Origin: Sporolactobacillus sp. THM7-7
GTDB taxonomy: Bacteria > Bacillota > Bacilli > Bacillales > Sporolactobacillaceae
Direction of reading: 5' to 3'
Assembly (NCBI RefSeq): GCF_004153225.1
Contig: NZ_SEMB01000002.1
Coordinates: forward strand, 87,567-151,566
DNA length: 64,000 nt
Shown here: positions 17,585 to 28,214 of the stretch, piece by piece
How positions within the stretch are numbered: position 1 is the first letter of the stretch
Layout: every line of letters starts with the position of its first letter
Made by a program: the position numbers and the translations under genes
Notes under the pieces: model-generated
What the model was told of the DNA's origin: nothing
The model's database searches: none
What the model saw: the letters and a program-made list of their open reading frames with translations, nothing else

Positions 17585-18010
17585 TTATTCAGATATCCCG
17601 GTTGCCTGCAAAATCAGCCGGTGAAGCTGAGGATTTTTTTTTCGCAGAGAAACGGGCTTCAATCGGAGATCCGTCCAGCAATGGGTACTTGTTCCATCAA
17701 CGAGGAGCCGTTCATCGGATTCGCGGATCGCCCGGTAGGAAAAACGCGTCTTGATGCTGTCATAATCTTTAATAGATGTTTCGACGATGACGGCATCTTC
17801 AAATCGGGCCGGCGAATGATAATGGATATCGATATTGAGGACGGGCATCATTAATCCCTCATCCTCAATCGTCCGATAGGATATACCCGCCTCCTTGATC
17901 CAATCCGTACGTGCGACCTCAAACCAATTGATGTAGTGGCTGTGGTGAATAATACCCATTTGATCCGTCTCACTATATCGTGCCACAATTTTTGTCCTTG
18001 ATACTTTCAA
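17585..18010 (-). CDS. Acyl-CoA thioesterase, YbgC/4HBT hotdog family
   Basis: This 141-residue hotdog-fold protein has the family signature YSETDQMGIIHHSHYINWFEVARTDW (catalytic Asp in the TDQMG motif) and the mid-domain DIHYHSPARFEDAVIVET. These enzymes hydrolyse short acyl-CoAs; the substrate here is unknown. TTG at 18010 is preferred because GAGGTGAG lies 5 nt before it; an in-frame GTG three codons up overlaps that signal. It is 16 bp upstream of fxsA, so the two are probably cotranscribed. Confidence 0.82.
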   Translation of the reverse strand: MKVSRTKIVARYSETDQMGIIHHSHYINWFEVARTDWIKEAGISYRTIEDEGLMMPVLNIDIHYHSPARFEDAVIVETSIKDYDSIKTRFSYRAIRESDERLLVDGTSTHCWTDLRLKPVSLRKKNPQLHRLILQATGISE

Positions 18011-18030
18011 ACGGCTCACCTCATCGCAAA

Positions 18031-18069
18031 TAAAAATTGAAGAGAAGGCGCGTGAAGAGCACCTTCTCC
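18031..18069 (-). terminator. Terminator after pyk
   Basis: GAGAAGG pairs with CCTTCTC on the minus strand, followed by TTCAATTTTTA. It sits 35 bp after the pyk stop and ends the accDA-pfkA-pyk run. Confidence 0.72.
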
Positions 18070-18103
18070 AAATTTTTCACAACAAATGAAACAGACCGAC
18101 GAA

Positions 18104-19864
18104 TCAAAGAACGTTGGCGTGACCGAGATAGATCTTGCCGCGTTCGCCATCCATCGTGATCACTTCACCCGTCTTGAAAAGGGAAGATGCTTTGTCAACA
18201 CCGATAACAACCGGCAGCTCGAACTCGACACCGACAACGGCCGCATGGGACGTCAGCCCGCCTTCCTCAGTAACGATACCCGAGGAACGGCGCATAGCCG
18301 GAATGTAATCTTTATCCGTCCCCTTGACAACGAGAATAGCCCCGTCCGGCATGTTGCGATTAGCATCGTCCGCATCGTCCGCGATATATACAGGTGCCGT
18401 TACGGCTCGGCGCCCGACGCCCTGACCCTGAGCGAGTACATCTCCGACGACCTGAACCTGAAGCAGATTAGTCGTCCCCGCCTCGGCAACAGGCAGTCCT
18501 GCCGTGATGACAACCAGCTCGCCCTTCTTGACTAACCCGGATTTTAACGCACTGTCGACGGCGATATCGAACATCTCATCTGTGGTCTTCGCCATCTCGC
18601 TCAGCACGGGGGTCACACCCCAGGCAATGCACATTTTATGCGCCACTCGCTCGGAATTGGTAACGGCAATGATCGGGGCCTTCGGACGGTAGTGAGAGAC
18701 AACGCGGGCTGTGTGTCCGCTCACCGTCGATGTGATAATGGCACCGACATCGAGACTAAGAGCGGTATGGGCTACGGCCTGTCCGATCGCATCCGTTATC
18801 GTCGTATCGCTGGATTTGCTCAGTCGATTGAGAATAGCCGGATAGTCCAGAGCCGTTTCCGTCTTTGTCGCGATATTGTTCATCGTGGTTACCGCTTCAA
18901 CCGGCCATTTTCCGGAAGCCGTTTCGCCCGAAAGCATAATCGCGTCCGTTCCGTCAAAAATGGCATTGGCGACGTCGCTCGCTTCGGCGCGCGTACAGCG
19001 CGGGTTTCTGATCATGGAATCCAGCATCTGGGTTGCGGTAATCACCGTTTTGCCCGCTTTATTGCACATTTTAATTAATCTCTTCTGTACGAGCGGCACA
19101 TCTTCCGGAGGAATTTCTACACCGAGATCTCCTCTGGCGACCATAATCCCGTCGGAGACGTGGAGAATTTCTTCAATATTGTCTACCGCTTCCTGACTTT
19201 CAATTTTCGGGAAGATATGGATATCGTGTGCGCCGTGTTCTTCGCAAAGCTTGCGGATGGCCAGTACATCGGAAGCGTGGCGGACGAAAGAAGCCGCGAT
19301 GTAATCAATACCTTCTCCGATACCGAAAACAATGTCGTCCGCGTCTTTTTCCGTCATACCGGGAAGGTTGATGCTGACGTTTGGCACGATAATTCCCTTT
19401 TTGCTTTTCAGAACCCCGGTATTCTTGATTTTATTGTGAATCAGCCCTTTTTCCTTATCAATACCGGTGACTTCAAGCTCAACTAGGCCATCGTCGATCA
19501 AAATTGTGGAGCCGACGCTGACGTCGTTGATCAATTCAGAATAAGTAATCGAGAATTTCTCTGCCGTTCCGGCCACTTCCGTTGTGGAAATATCGACATT
19601 TTTCCCTTCCTCGAGCAGCACTTCAGGGGTGGCCATGTCATGCGTGCGGATTTCCGGCCCTTTCGTGTCCAAAAGAATGCCAATCGTTTTGCCCGTCTTC
19701 TTCATCGCTTCTTTTAAATTAACCACTTTCTGGTGATGCTCTTCATGGTCGCCGTGCGAAAAATTGAAACGCGCCACGTTCATTCCGGCATTAATTAATT
19801 GAACAAGGCGTTCCACCGTATCACTCGAAGGACCTAAAGTGCAGACAATCTTCGTTCTTCTCAT
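18104..19864 (-). CDS. pyk: Pyruvate kinase with C-terminal PEP-utiliser-like domain
   Basis: This enzyme makes pyruvate and ATP from phosphoenolpyruvate. The 586-residue product starts MRRTKIVCTLGPSSD, has NFSHGDHEEH, the catalytic KIESQEAVDNI and MVARGDLGVEIP, and MLSGETASGKWPVEAV. From about residue 480 it carries the extra domain of Bacillus-type enzymes, ending EGGLTSHAAVVGVEFELPVVIGV, which resembles the phosphohistidine domain of PEP synthase and Enzyme I. Two adjacent ATGs follow GGGGGT; the second gives better spacing and the family N-terminus. Confidence 0.97.
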   Translation of the reverse strand: MRRTKIVCTLGPSSDTVERLVQLINAGMNVARFNFSHGDHEEHHQKVVNLKEAMKKTGKTIGILLDTKGPEIRTHDMATPEVLLEEGKNVDISTTEVAGTAEKFSITYSELINDVSVGSTILIDDGLVELEVTGIDKEKGLIHNKIKNTGVLKSKKGIIVPNVSINLPGMTEKDADDIVFGIGEGIDYIAASFVRHASDVLAIRKLCEEHGAHDIHIFPKIESQEAVDNIEEILHVSDGIMVARGDLGVEIPPEDVPLVQKRLIKMCNKAGKTVITATQMLDSMIRNPRCTRAEASDVANAIFDGTDAIMLSGETASGKWPVEAVTTMNNIATKTETALDYPAILNRLSKSSDTTITDAIGQAVAHTALSLDVGAIITSTVSGHTARVVSHYRPKAPIIAVTNSERVAHKMCIAWGVTPVLSEMAKTTDEMFDIAVDSALKSGLVKKGELVVITAGLPVAEAGTTNLLQVQVVGDVLAQGQGVGRRAVTAPVYIADDADDANRNMPDGAILVVKGTDKDYIPAMRRSSGIVTEEGGLTSHAAVVGVEFELPVVIGVDKASSLFKTGEVITMDGERGKIYLGHANVL

Positions 19865-19962
19865 CATAATACCCCCAACCTATAATATGAATCTGTTCGA
19901 AAAAGAGAGAAATTAAGATGGCCGGTCAAACTCAGGCGTCCGGCTGCATGAGGACGTCCGGC

Positions 19963-21912
<1,950 letters not shown>

Positions 21913-21935
<23 letters not shown>

Positions 21936-22791
21936 CTTCACCACCTCCTTCGGCATGGATCGACAGAACACTCTTCAGAACGTGCTTCAGATTGCTGCGG
22001 GCGACAACCTGGTCGAGCTGTCCGTGTTTCAACAGAAACTCCGCGGTCTGAAAGTCATCGGGCAGCTCCTCGCCGATTGTCTGCTCGATAATCCGTCGGC
22101 CCGCAAAGCCAATCAACGCGCCGGGCTCAGCGAAATTATAATCCCCGAGCGAAGCGAAACTCGCGGATACGCCGCCTGTCGTCGGATGAGTCATGACAGA
22201 AATATAGAGTCCCCCGGCATCGCTGAATGATTTGAGTGCATCGCTCGTCTTCGCCATCTGCATAAGGCTCAGCACCCCTTCCTGCATACGGGCGCCTCCC
22301 GAGGCAGAGAAGATGATAACCGGCAGACGGTGCTCGCCGGCATACTCGATCATCCGCGTTATTTTCTCCCCGACAACCGAACCCATGCTTCCCATACGGA
22401 ATCCTTTATCCATGATAGCGACAGCGGTATCGTATCCTTCAATCTTCCCCCTGCCGGTCAGCACCGCTTCATTCAGTCCGGTCTTTTTCTTATCTTTTTC
22501 CAGTTTACTCATATAATTCGGGAAATGAAGCGGATTGACGGAAACCATGTCTGTATCAAATGGGGCAAACGATCCTTCGTCAAAAAGCATCTCTGCCCGA
22601 TCGTGTGCCCCGAGTGGATAGTGATAACCGCATGATTGGCAGACGAACAAGTGTTTTTTCAGTTCTTTGACATACATGATTTTCTTGCACTTCGGGCATT
22701 TCATAACAATGCCTTCAGGGACTTCCTGCCTAGACTTCACGGATGGTACCGTGGCGTACTTTTTCTTTTTAACAAAAAAGTCCTTCAACAA
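21913..22791 (-). CDS. accD: Acetyl-CoA carboxylase carboxyltransferase subunit beta
   Basis: AccD partners AccA. The 292-residue product has an N-terminal zinc ribbon ([17 protein letters not shown], about residues 32-55) and the carboxyltransferase fold with [22 protein letters not shown] and [17 protein letters not shown] at 22791 (giving [17 protein letters not shown]) is chosen because GAGGGTG lies 6 nt upstream and matches the B. subtilis N-terminus; GTG three codons earlier overlaps that signal. Confidence 0.96.
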
Positions 22792-23011
22792 GTATATCAC
22801 CCTCTATCATCGGACAAACCTTTATCTTGCCAGTCTGTCAATATTTCATTTATTCTTCATGAAACGTTCACGGAATCGTCAGTTGACAATCTAATAAAAA
22901 TATATAAACGGACAGCGCTAAATTTACCTAATGTGTCCAAACCCTATCATTATAGCAAAGCAAACCATAAATTATAAGAGACCCTGGTTGTTAGTTATCC
23001 TCATTACAACC

Positions 23012-26000
23012 TTAAGAAAAAATCCGGCTTTTTCTGACGATGACGTTCTCATTACCGAGAAGCTGCCGGACGTTGTCAATGAACGTCTTCATGAGCGGGA
23101 CCGAGTAATTCCGGGCAAGCGCCCGCTTCTTTCCGTTCGTTTCATAATATAACACGATGCGGTGTTTCCCCGGATGCTGTCTGATCGCTTTTTTTAACTG
23201 TGCGAGAATATCCGGACGATGGTGCTCTCGGTCAATCTTTAAAAAAAGGACCGTCTGATCGCCGGACAGATAAAGACCGAGCGCCGCTTTTTCATAGTAC
23301 ATTTTTTCGGTGGCGGTCAAGGGCGGAACCTCGATGTAGACCTCTTCCGTGTTTTTGGGCAATTGTAAAGACGTCTGTCCGTCCGCACCTTCCCGCTCTT
23401 CCTCTCCCGCCCGAATCGCCAGATCCAGCGTCGCCAGCATGGAGGCGCGGTCTGCCTGAAACTCGTCCATCGCTCCGGCGAAAATCATCGATTCAATCGC
23501 CCTTCGGTTGACTTTCCGCACGGACGTCCGGCGACAGAAATCGTACAGACTGCGATACGGCCCCCGCGCCCGCCGTTCTTCGATGATTTCGTCAATAGCT
23601 CCGCCTCCCAGATTCTTGATTGCCAGCAATCCGAACAGAATGCCCCCGTCCGCCGGTTCGAACGTCCTCTGGCTCCGGTTAACCGACGGGGGGTAGAGAG
23701 GAATGCCGGCACGGGTAAGCTCCTCAGCGGCTGCCGCGAGTTTTTCTGGGCTGCCGGCAATGCCAGACAGATACGCCGCCATGAACATTTGAGGATAGTG
23801 CGCTTTCAGATAGGCTAGCCGATAGGAAACGATACTATAGGCTACGGCATGGGAACGATTAAACCCATAGTTGGCGAAACGGACGATGAGATCAAAAACC
23901 TGGGCGGCCGTCTCAGCCGAGTAACGTTTTCGCGCGCATCCAGCCACAAATTTTTTTTGCTGCGCCTCTAGCATATCCCGCTTCTTCTTCGATACGGCTC
24001 GCCGCAGGATGTCTGCCTCTCCGAGTGAGTAGCCGGCCATTTGAACGGCGATCTGCATGATTTGTTCCTGATAGACGAGAACCCCGTAAGTCGGTGCGAG
24101 TATGGACTGCAAATCCGGATGGGGGTAACGGACCGCCTCCCGTCCATGCTTCCGCCTGACGTACCGGTCGATGAACTGAACGGGTCCGGGCCTGTAGAGC
24201 GCGCTCACGGCCACGATATCCTCAAATTCGGTCGGTCGAAGTTTGCGCAGTACGTGGCGCATCCCCTCCGACTCCAGCTGAAATACCCCGGTTGTATCGC
24301 CCCGGCTGAGCAGTTGAAAAGTGTCCGGGTCTCCGGCCGGTATATCCTCCGCATGAAATGGCTTTCCGGTATATACCGATACCCGCTCTATCACTTCCCG
24401 CAGAAAAGTCAGGTTGCGCAGGCCGAGAAAGTCGATTTTCAAAAGACCAAGCGCTTCCAGATCCTCCATTGGAAATTGTGTGACCGGGACGCTGCCGTGG
24501 CCTTCCTGCACAGGTACCAATTCCGTCAGCGGCCGGTCACTGAAAATCACACCGGCAGCATGAATCGAGGAGTGTCGAGGCAGGCCTTCAACTTTTTGCG
24601 CAAGCCGGAAAAGAGTCCGGGCATCGGCCGAATCATGAAGGATCCGGCGCAGCTTTGCGGATTCGCGGTACGCCCTATCCAATGTCATTTTCGGAGCGGA
24701 CGGAATGAGACGGGCGATGCGATCAGCAAGGCGAGGGTCCCCGCCAAGTACCCGGCCGACATCCCGGACCGCGGCTTTGGCGGCGAGCGTCCCAAACGTA
24801 ATAATCTGTGCGACATGGGCTTTCCCATATTTTTCACAGGCGTACAGAATCATTTTATCCCGGTCCACGTCGGGAAAATCCATATCGATGTCCGGCATCG
24901 TGATCCGTTCGGGATTTAAAAAGCGCTCAAACAGAAGATTATATTTGATCGGATCGACATCGGTAATTTTCAGCAAATAGGCTGCCAATGACCCGGCGGC
25001 AGAACCGCGTCCGGGTCCGGGCATGTACCCGGACTTTCTTGCGTATCCGACAAGGTCGGCGACGATCAGAAAATAATCATTAAATCCCATCTCATCAATA
25101 ATCCGTAGTTCTTTATCCAGCCGGTGCCGGATCGAATCGCCGACGGTTCGATATCTCTCGGCAAGGCCCTGCTCGCACTTTTCCCGCAGTACCTGGGCGG
25201 ATGTGCGCCCTTTAGGCACAGGAAAGGCTGGAAGGCGCATCCGGTCAAAGGAAAAGTCGACGTGACAGTCAAGAGCGATCTTCCCGCTCTGTTCAAGCAT
25301 TTGGGGGCAATCGGAGAAGCGTTCGGCCATCTCCTGAGACGATTTGAAATCGAAGTCGGGATCAGCGAGACGGTTGTCCGCCAGTTTCGTGCCATTCCGG
25401 ATGCACGATAAACAGGCGTATGCCTCGGCATCCTTCTTATCGAGATAATGCACGTTATTTGTTGCGACGAGCGGGATGGACAGCGCCTTCCCGATTTCCA
25501 GCTTTGCCGTATGCATGCTGTCTTCGCGCGCCGGCCCGTGACGCTGACACTCCAGATAAAATCTTCCGGGAAAGATCTCCTGAAACCAGGCGGCCAGTTT
25601 CTCCGCTTCCCCTCTTCTTCCCGATGCGAGCAGCGCGTCGATCCGGCCGTCCGTCCCACCGGACAAAGCAATCAGACCGTCCGAATATTTTTTCAGTTCC
25701 GCCATTCCAACCCGTTTTTGTCTTCGACATTGGACGAGCGAAGCCAGTTTCACAAGATGCGTATAGCCTGTTTCGTTGGCGGCCAGCAGAATCAGCGACC
25801 CGTCCTCGGATAATGTCCGCTTTGCCTTTTCTTTTTCTTTACGTAAATCAGCTACCGACAGTTCCATCCCGATGACCGGATGCACACCGATTTTTTTACA
25901 GGCGTTATAAAACGGGATCACGCCGTACAGCACATTCTTGTCCGTCAGAGCCAGCGCCGCCTGACCGCCGCGCTTCGCCCGTTCGACGAGCTGCTCGATT

Positions 26001-26059
26001 CGGCACGTACTGTCCAGTAAACTGTATTCGCTATGTACATGAAGATGGACAAACGGCAT
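23012..26059 (-). CDS. dnaE: DNA polymerase III alpha subunit DnaE, apparently lacking the OB-fold
   Basis: DnaE extends lagging-strand primers in Firmicutes. The 1015-residue product has the PHP domain (FVHLHVHSEYSLLD), palm motifs PGRGSAAGSLAAYLL and the catalytic triad region DIDMDFPD (about residue 390), fingers, and a helix-hairpin-helix region (FNRSHAVAYSIVSYRLAYLKAHYPQMF onward). B. subtilis DnaE has about 1115 residues. The shortfall is localised: YLSG (about 933), normally followed by some 100 residues of OB-fold, runs straight into DQTVLFLKID and the tail HPGKHRIVLYYE. ATG at 26059 follows AAGGAGAT. Confidence 0.95.
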   Translation of the reverse strand: MPFVHLHVHSEYSLLDSTCRIEQLVERAKRGGQAALALTDKNVLYGVIPFYNACKKIGVHPVIGMELSVADLRKEKEKAKRTLSEDGSLILLAANETGYTHLVKLASLVQCRRQKRVGMAELKKYSDGLIALSGGTDGRIDALLASGRRGEAEKLAAWFQEIFPGRFYLECQRHGPAREDSMHTAKLEIGKALSIPLVATNNVHYLDKKDAEAYACLSCIRNGTKLADNRLADPDFDFKSSQEMAERFSDCPQMLEQSGKIALDCHVDFSFDRMRLPAFPVPKGRTSAQVLREKCEQGLAERYRTVGDSIRHRLDKELRIIDEMGFNDYFLIVADLVGYARKSGYMPGPGRGSAAGSLAAYLLKITDVDPIKYNLLFERFLNPERITMPDIDMDFPDVDRDKMILYACEKYGKAHVAQIITFGTLAAKAAVRDVGRVLGGDPRLADRIARLIPSAPKMTLDRAYRESAKLRRILHDSADARTLFRLAQKVEGLPRHSSIHAAGVIFSDRPLTELVPVQEGHGSVPVTQFPMEDLEALGLLKIDFLGLRNLTFLREVIERVSVYTGKPFHAEDIPAGDPDTFQLLSRGDTTGVFQLESEGMRHVLRKLRPTEFEDIVAVSALYRPGPVQFIDRYVRRKHGREAVRYPHPDLQSILAPTYGVLVYQEQIMQIAVQMAGYSLGEADILRRAVSKKKRDMLEAQQKKFVAGCARKRYSAETAAQVFDLIVRFANYGFNRSHAVAYSIVSYRLAYLKAHYPQMFMAAYLSGIAGSPEKLAAAAEELTRAGIPLYPPSVNRSQRTFEPADGGILFGLLAIKNLGGGAIDEIIEERRARGPYRSLYDFCRRTSVRKVNRRAIESMIFAGAMDEFQADRASMLATLDLAIRAGEEEREGADGQTSLQLPKNTEEVYIEVPPLTATEKMYYEKAALGLYLSGDQTVLFLKIDREHHRPDILAQLKKAIRQHPGKHRIVLYYETNGKKRALARNYSVPLMKTFIDNVRQLLGNENVIVRKSRIFS

Positions 26060-26235
26060 GAGCATGATCTCCTTCATGAAGTGTTCCAAAAGTCCGGTGA
26101 GATACGGCGGGCGAATATCTTCATTTATTATAGTATATCGGTTGTCCGATTGAAAAATCGTAATAATGAGGGGCGTCGATCCATAACTTGTACTAAATAG
26201 AAAACGGCAGGAAACGCCGAAGAGAGGGGAAGATC

Positions 26236-26562
26236 ATGCGTACATTTTTCGCAACGGCAATCATGAACTATTGCATTGCATTCGGCGTCATTATCGGCGG
26301 CTGCATGATCGGGGGGATCGGCGCCTTTCTCGTCAGCCAGCCGCCGTTCTCAGAAATGAACCGTCTGGCCGCAACAATGAAAATCTGGGCCGTCGTCACA
26401 GCGATTGGCGGTACATTCGACACGATAGAAAATCTCGAGCGCGGCTTTCTGAACGGCAGTCCTTCCGAAGTGCTCAAGCATCTTCTGCTGATTGCGGCCG
26501 CGATGATCGGAGCCCACACCGCAGGCATGATTATTCAATGGCTGACGAGGTCCGGCGGCTGA
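26236..26562 (+). CDS. ytrH: Sporulation membrane protein YtrH
   Basis: This 108-residue membrane protein has two to three hydrophobic segments (9-32, 48-60, 81-103) and a family-typical GGCMIGGIGAFLVSQPPF. In B. subtilis ytrH is made in the mother cell under SigE and is needed for full spore resistance. AGAGGGGA precedes the ATG. Its stop overlaps the ytrI start (TGATG). It is divergent from dnaE, the B. subtilis arrangement. Confidence 0.88.
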   Translation: MRTFFATAIMNYCIAFGVIIGGCMIGGIGAFLVSQPPFSEMNRLAATMKIWAVVTAIGGTFDTIENLERGFLNGSPSEVLKHLLLIAAAMIGAHTAGMIIQWLTRSGG

Positions 26563-27068
26563 TGCGCATCCCGCCGTATTATCGGATGCCCGACTGGCAG
26601 CGATTTCTTGCCGGATGCGTCATTGGGCTGTTTGTCGGTTTTTCCGTTTTTCTTTTTCTCTACGGTACGGCCCAGGAAAAGCAGATTAATCGAATCCGGG
26701 AATTGAAAGCGGAAATCGAAACATTGAGAGCGCAGCGGGAAGCACTGATCGAATCGGAGGAGCGGAAAAACAGGGCGCTTGAGCGGCAGCTGACGGTCCA
26801 GCAAATTGATATCATCATCTCCGACAGCCGGATGGACAAGGCAACAAAGGCCGAAGTGGAACACGCCGTCGCCGAAGAACTGCATCCTCTCGTCAATCAC
26901 AGTATCGCCTCAGTCGCCGACAACAGCGAATTAGTTAAAAATTCGATCGAAGGGAAGCCCTTCGTCGTCTCGGACATTACCTATCAATTCCGGATCAAAA
27001 GCATGACGATCTATTCCACGGTCTCCCTTCATCTCGAGGTCACCGATAAAAAAGACAACCGAAGATAG
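26562..27068 (+). CDS. ytrI: Sporulation membrane protein YtrI
   Basis: The 168-residue product begins MRIPPYYRMPDWQRFLAGCVIG, with one membrane anchor (about 16-36) followed by a coiled coil (about 40-75, KQINRIRELKAEIETL) and a soluble domain. It is cotranscribed with ytrH by stop/start overlap and, in B. subtilis, is likewise a SigE-dependent gene needed for spore quality. The frame extends upstream inside ytrH, but the ATG at the overlap fits the family. Confidence 0.85.
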   Translation: MRIPPYYRMPDWQRFLAGCVIGLFVGFSVFLFLYGTAQEKQINRIRELKAEIETLRAQREALIESEERKNRALERQLTVQQIDIIISDSRMDKATKAEVEHAVAEELHPLVNHSIASVADNSELVKNSIEGKPFVVSDITYQFRIKSMTIYSTVSLHLEVTDKKDNRR

Positions 27069-27111
27069 CGGAAAAGCTTACTATTATCCGTACTCGTTTT
27101 CCCAATTTGTT

Positions 27112-27216
27112 CATTTATTGATTCTTTTTGGCTTACTGATGATTTTTTCTTAGTTACTGATGGTTTTTCCGCCGTTACTGATGATTGCTTCGCGAATGGT
27201 GATTTCTCCGCGTTTT
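27112..27216 (+). repeat. Decaying 21-bp tandem repeat between ytrI and nrnA
   Basis: Three units begin TTACTGATGATTTTTT (27133), TTACTGATGGTTTTT (27154) and TTACTGATGATTGCTT (27175), at exact 21-bp spacing. Degenerate units precede (TTTATTGATTCTTTTT) and follow (ATGGTGATTTCTCCGCG). It lies in the convergent ytrI/nrnA gap. There is no coding potential and no classical terminator in it. Confidence 0.75.
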
Positions 27217-27246
27217 TCGGTGGCTTTTTATCAGCTCCCCGCTGCT

Positions 27247-28197
27247 TCAGTCTCTTTTCGCACAGACATCGATTAAATCCGAAATCAGCCGATCCGCTTC
27301 ATCCCAGCTGTACACCGTCGCCCCGGAGGCCAGCGGATGTCCGCCGCCGTGATAATTTGCGGCAATCCCGTTAATGACCGGGCCCTTCGAGCGGATGCGC
27401 GCCCGAATCTGGCCATCCTCCTCCGAAAAAAGCACCCATGCTTTTAAACCTTTAACATTGGAAAAGCAGTTGACAAGCAGGGAGGCATCGGAGGACTTCA
27501 GATGAAAGGAATGAATCAGATCAAGGGGCAGCTTCATAAATCCGACCCCCTCCTCCGTCAATGTAAAATGTTCGAGAACATATCCATTTAAACGGACGAG
27601 CGCCAGATCGCGCTCATATAAATGATTAAAAAATGCCTGACGGTCGAAGGGCTGTTTGACAAGTTCGCCTGCGGCAAAAAACGTCTCCGGCGTCACATTG
27701 CTGAATTGAAAACGCCCCGTATCGCCGACGATTCCCGCAAAAAGAAGCCGCGCCGCCTGCTCTGACATCTTTAGTTCCGGCCGGCTCTGATACAGCCACG
27801 TGATCATCTCACTCGTCGAGCTCGCTTCGGTTTCCACCCACTCCGGGTCGCCGTAGGAATCGACGACGGGGTGGTGATCTATTTTAATCAGATGAGCCCC
27901 GGTCTTGTACCGTGCATCAGAGATTCTTTCGCGATTGGCCGTATCGCAGACAATGACGAGCGCATCCGAATAGACGACATGATCAATCTCTTCCATTGGC
28001 TCGAGAAACCGCAGGGAATCGACTTCTTCCCCGACTATGTACACCTTTTTATTTGGAAAATTGTCTTTAATTAAATAAGCTAGGCCGCCCTGCGATCCGA
28101 TCGCGTCCGGATCGGGCCGCACGTGGCGGTGGATGATAATCGTGTCGTACTGTTCAATCAATGAAAAGATGCGATTCATCTTACCTTTCTCTTTCAA
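27247..28197 (-). CDS. nrnA: Bifunctional oligoribonuclease / pAp phosphatase NrnA
   Basis: This DHH/DHHA1 phosphoesterase degrades nanoRNAs and hydrolyses pAp. The 316-residue product has motif I HRHVRPDPDAIGSQGGL, motif II VIVCDTANRERI, motif III IDHHPVVDSYG and the DHHA1 ending NGIAANYHGGGHPLASGATVYSW. TTG at 28197 is chosen because GGAGGG lies 7 nt upstream; ATG at 28179 with a weaker AAAGG is the alternative. B. subtilis NrnA has 313 residues. It lies 17 bp downstream of ytoI. Confidence 0.93.
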   Translation of the reverse strand: MKEKGKMNRIFSLIEQYDTIIIHRHVRPDPDAIGSQGGLAYLIKDNFPNKKVYIVGEEVDSLRFLEPMEEIDHVVYSDALVIVCDTANRERISDARYKTGAHLIKIDHHPVVDSYGDPEWVETEASSTSEMITWLYQSRPELKMSEQAARLLFAGIVGDTGRFQFSNVTPETFFAAGELVKQPFDRQAFFNHLYERDLALVRLNGYVLEHFTLTEEGVGFMKLPLDLIHSFHLKSSDASLLVNCFSNVKGLKAWVLFSEEDGQIRARIRSKGPVINGIAANYHGGGHPLASGATVYSWDEADRLISDLIDVCAKRD

Positions 28198-28214
28198 CTG
28201 TCTTCCCTCCATCG

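Noticed and set aside
19918-19962. GGCCGG/CCGGCC inverted pair between pyk and pfkA as a terminator
   Set aside because: The stem is short, nested repeats of CGTCCGGC make it ambiguous, and there is no T tract; the genes are likely cotranscribed.
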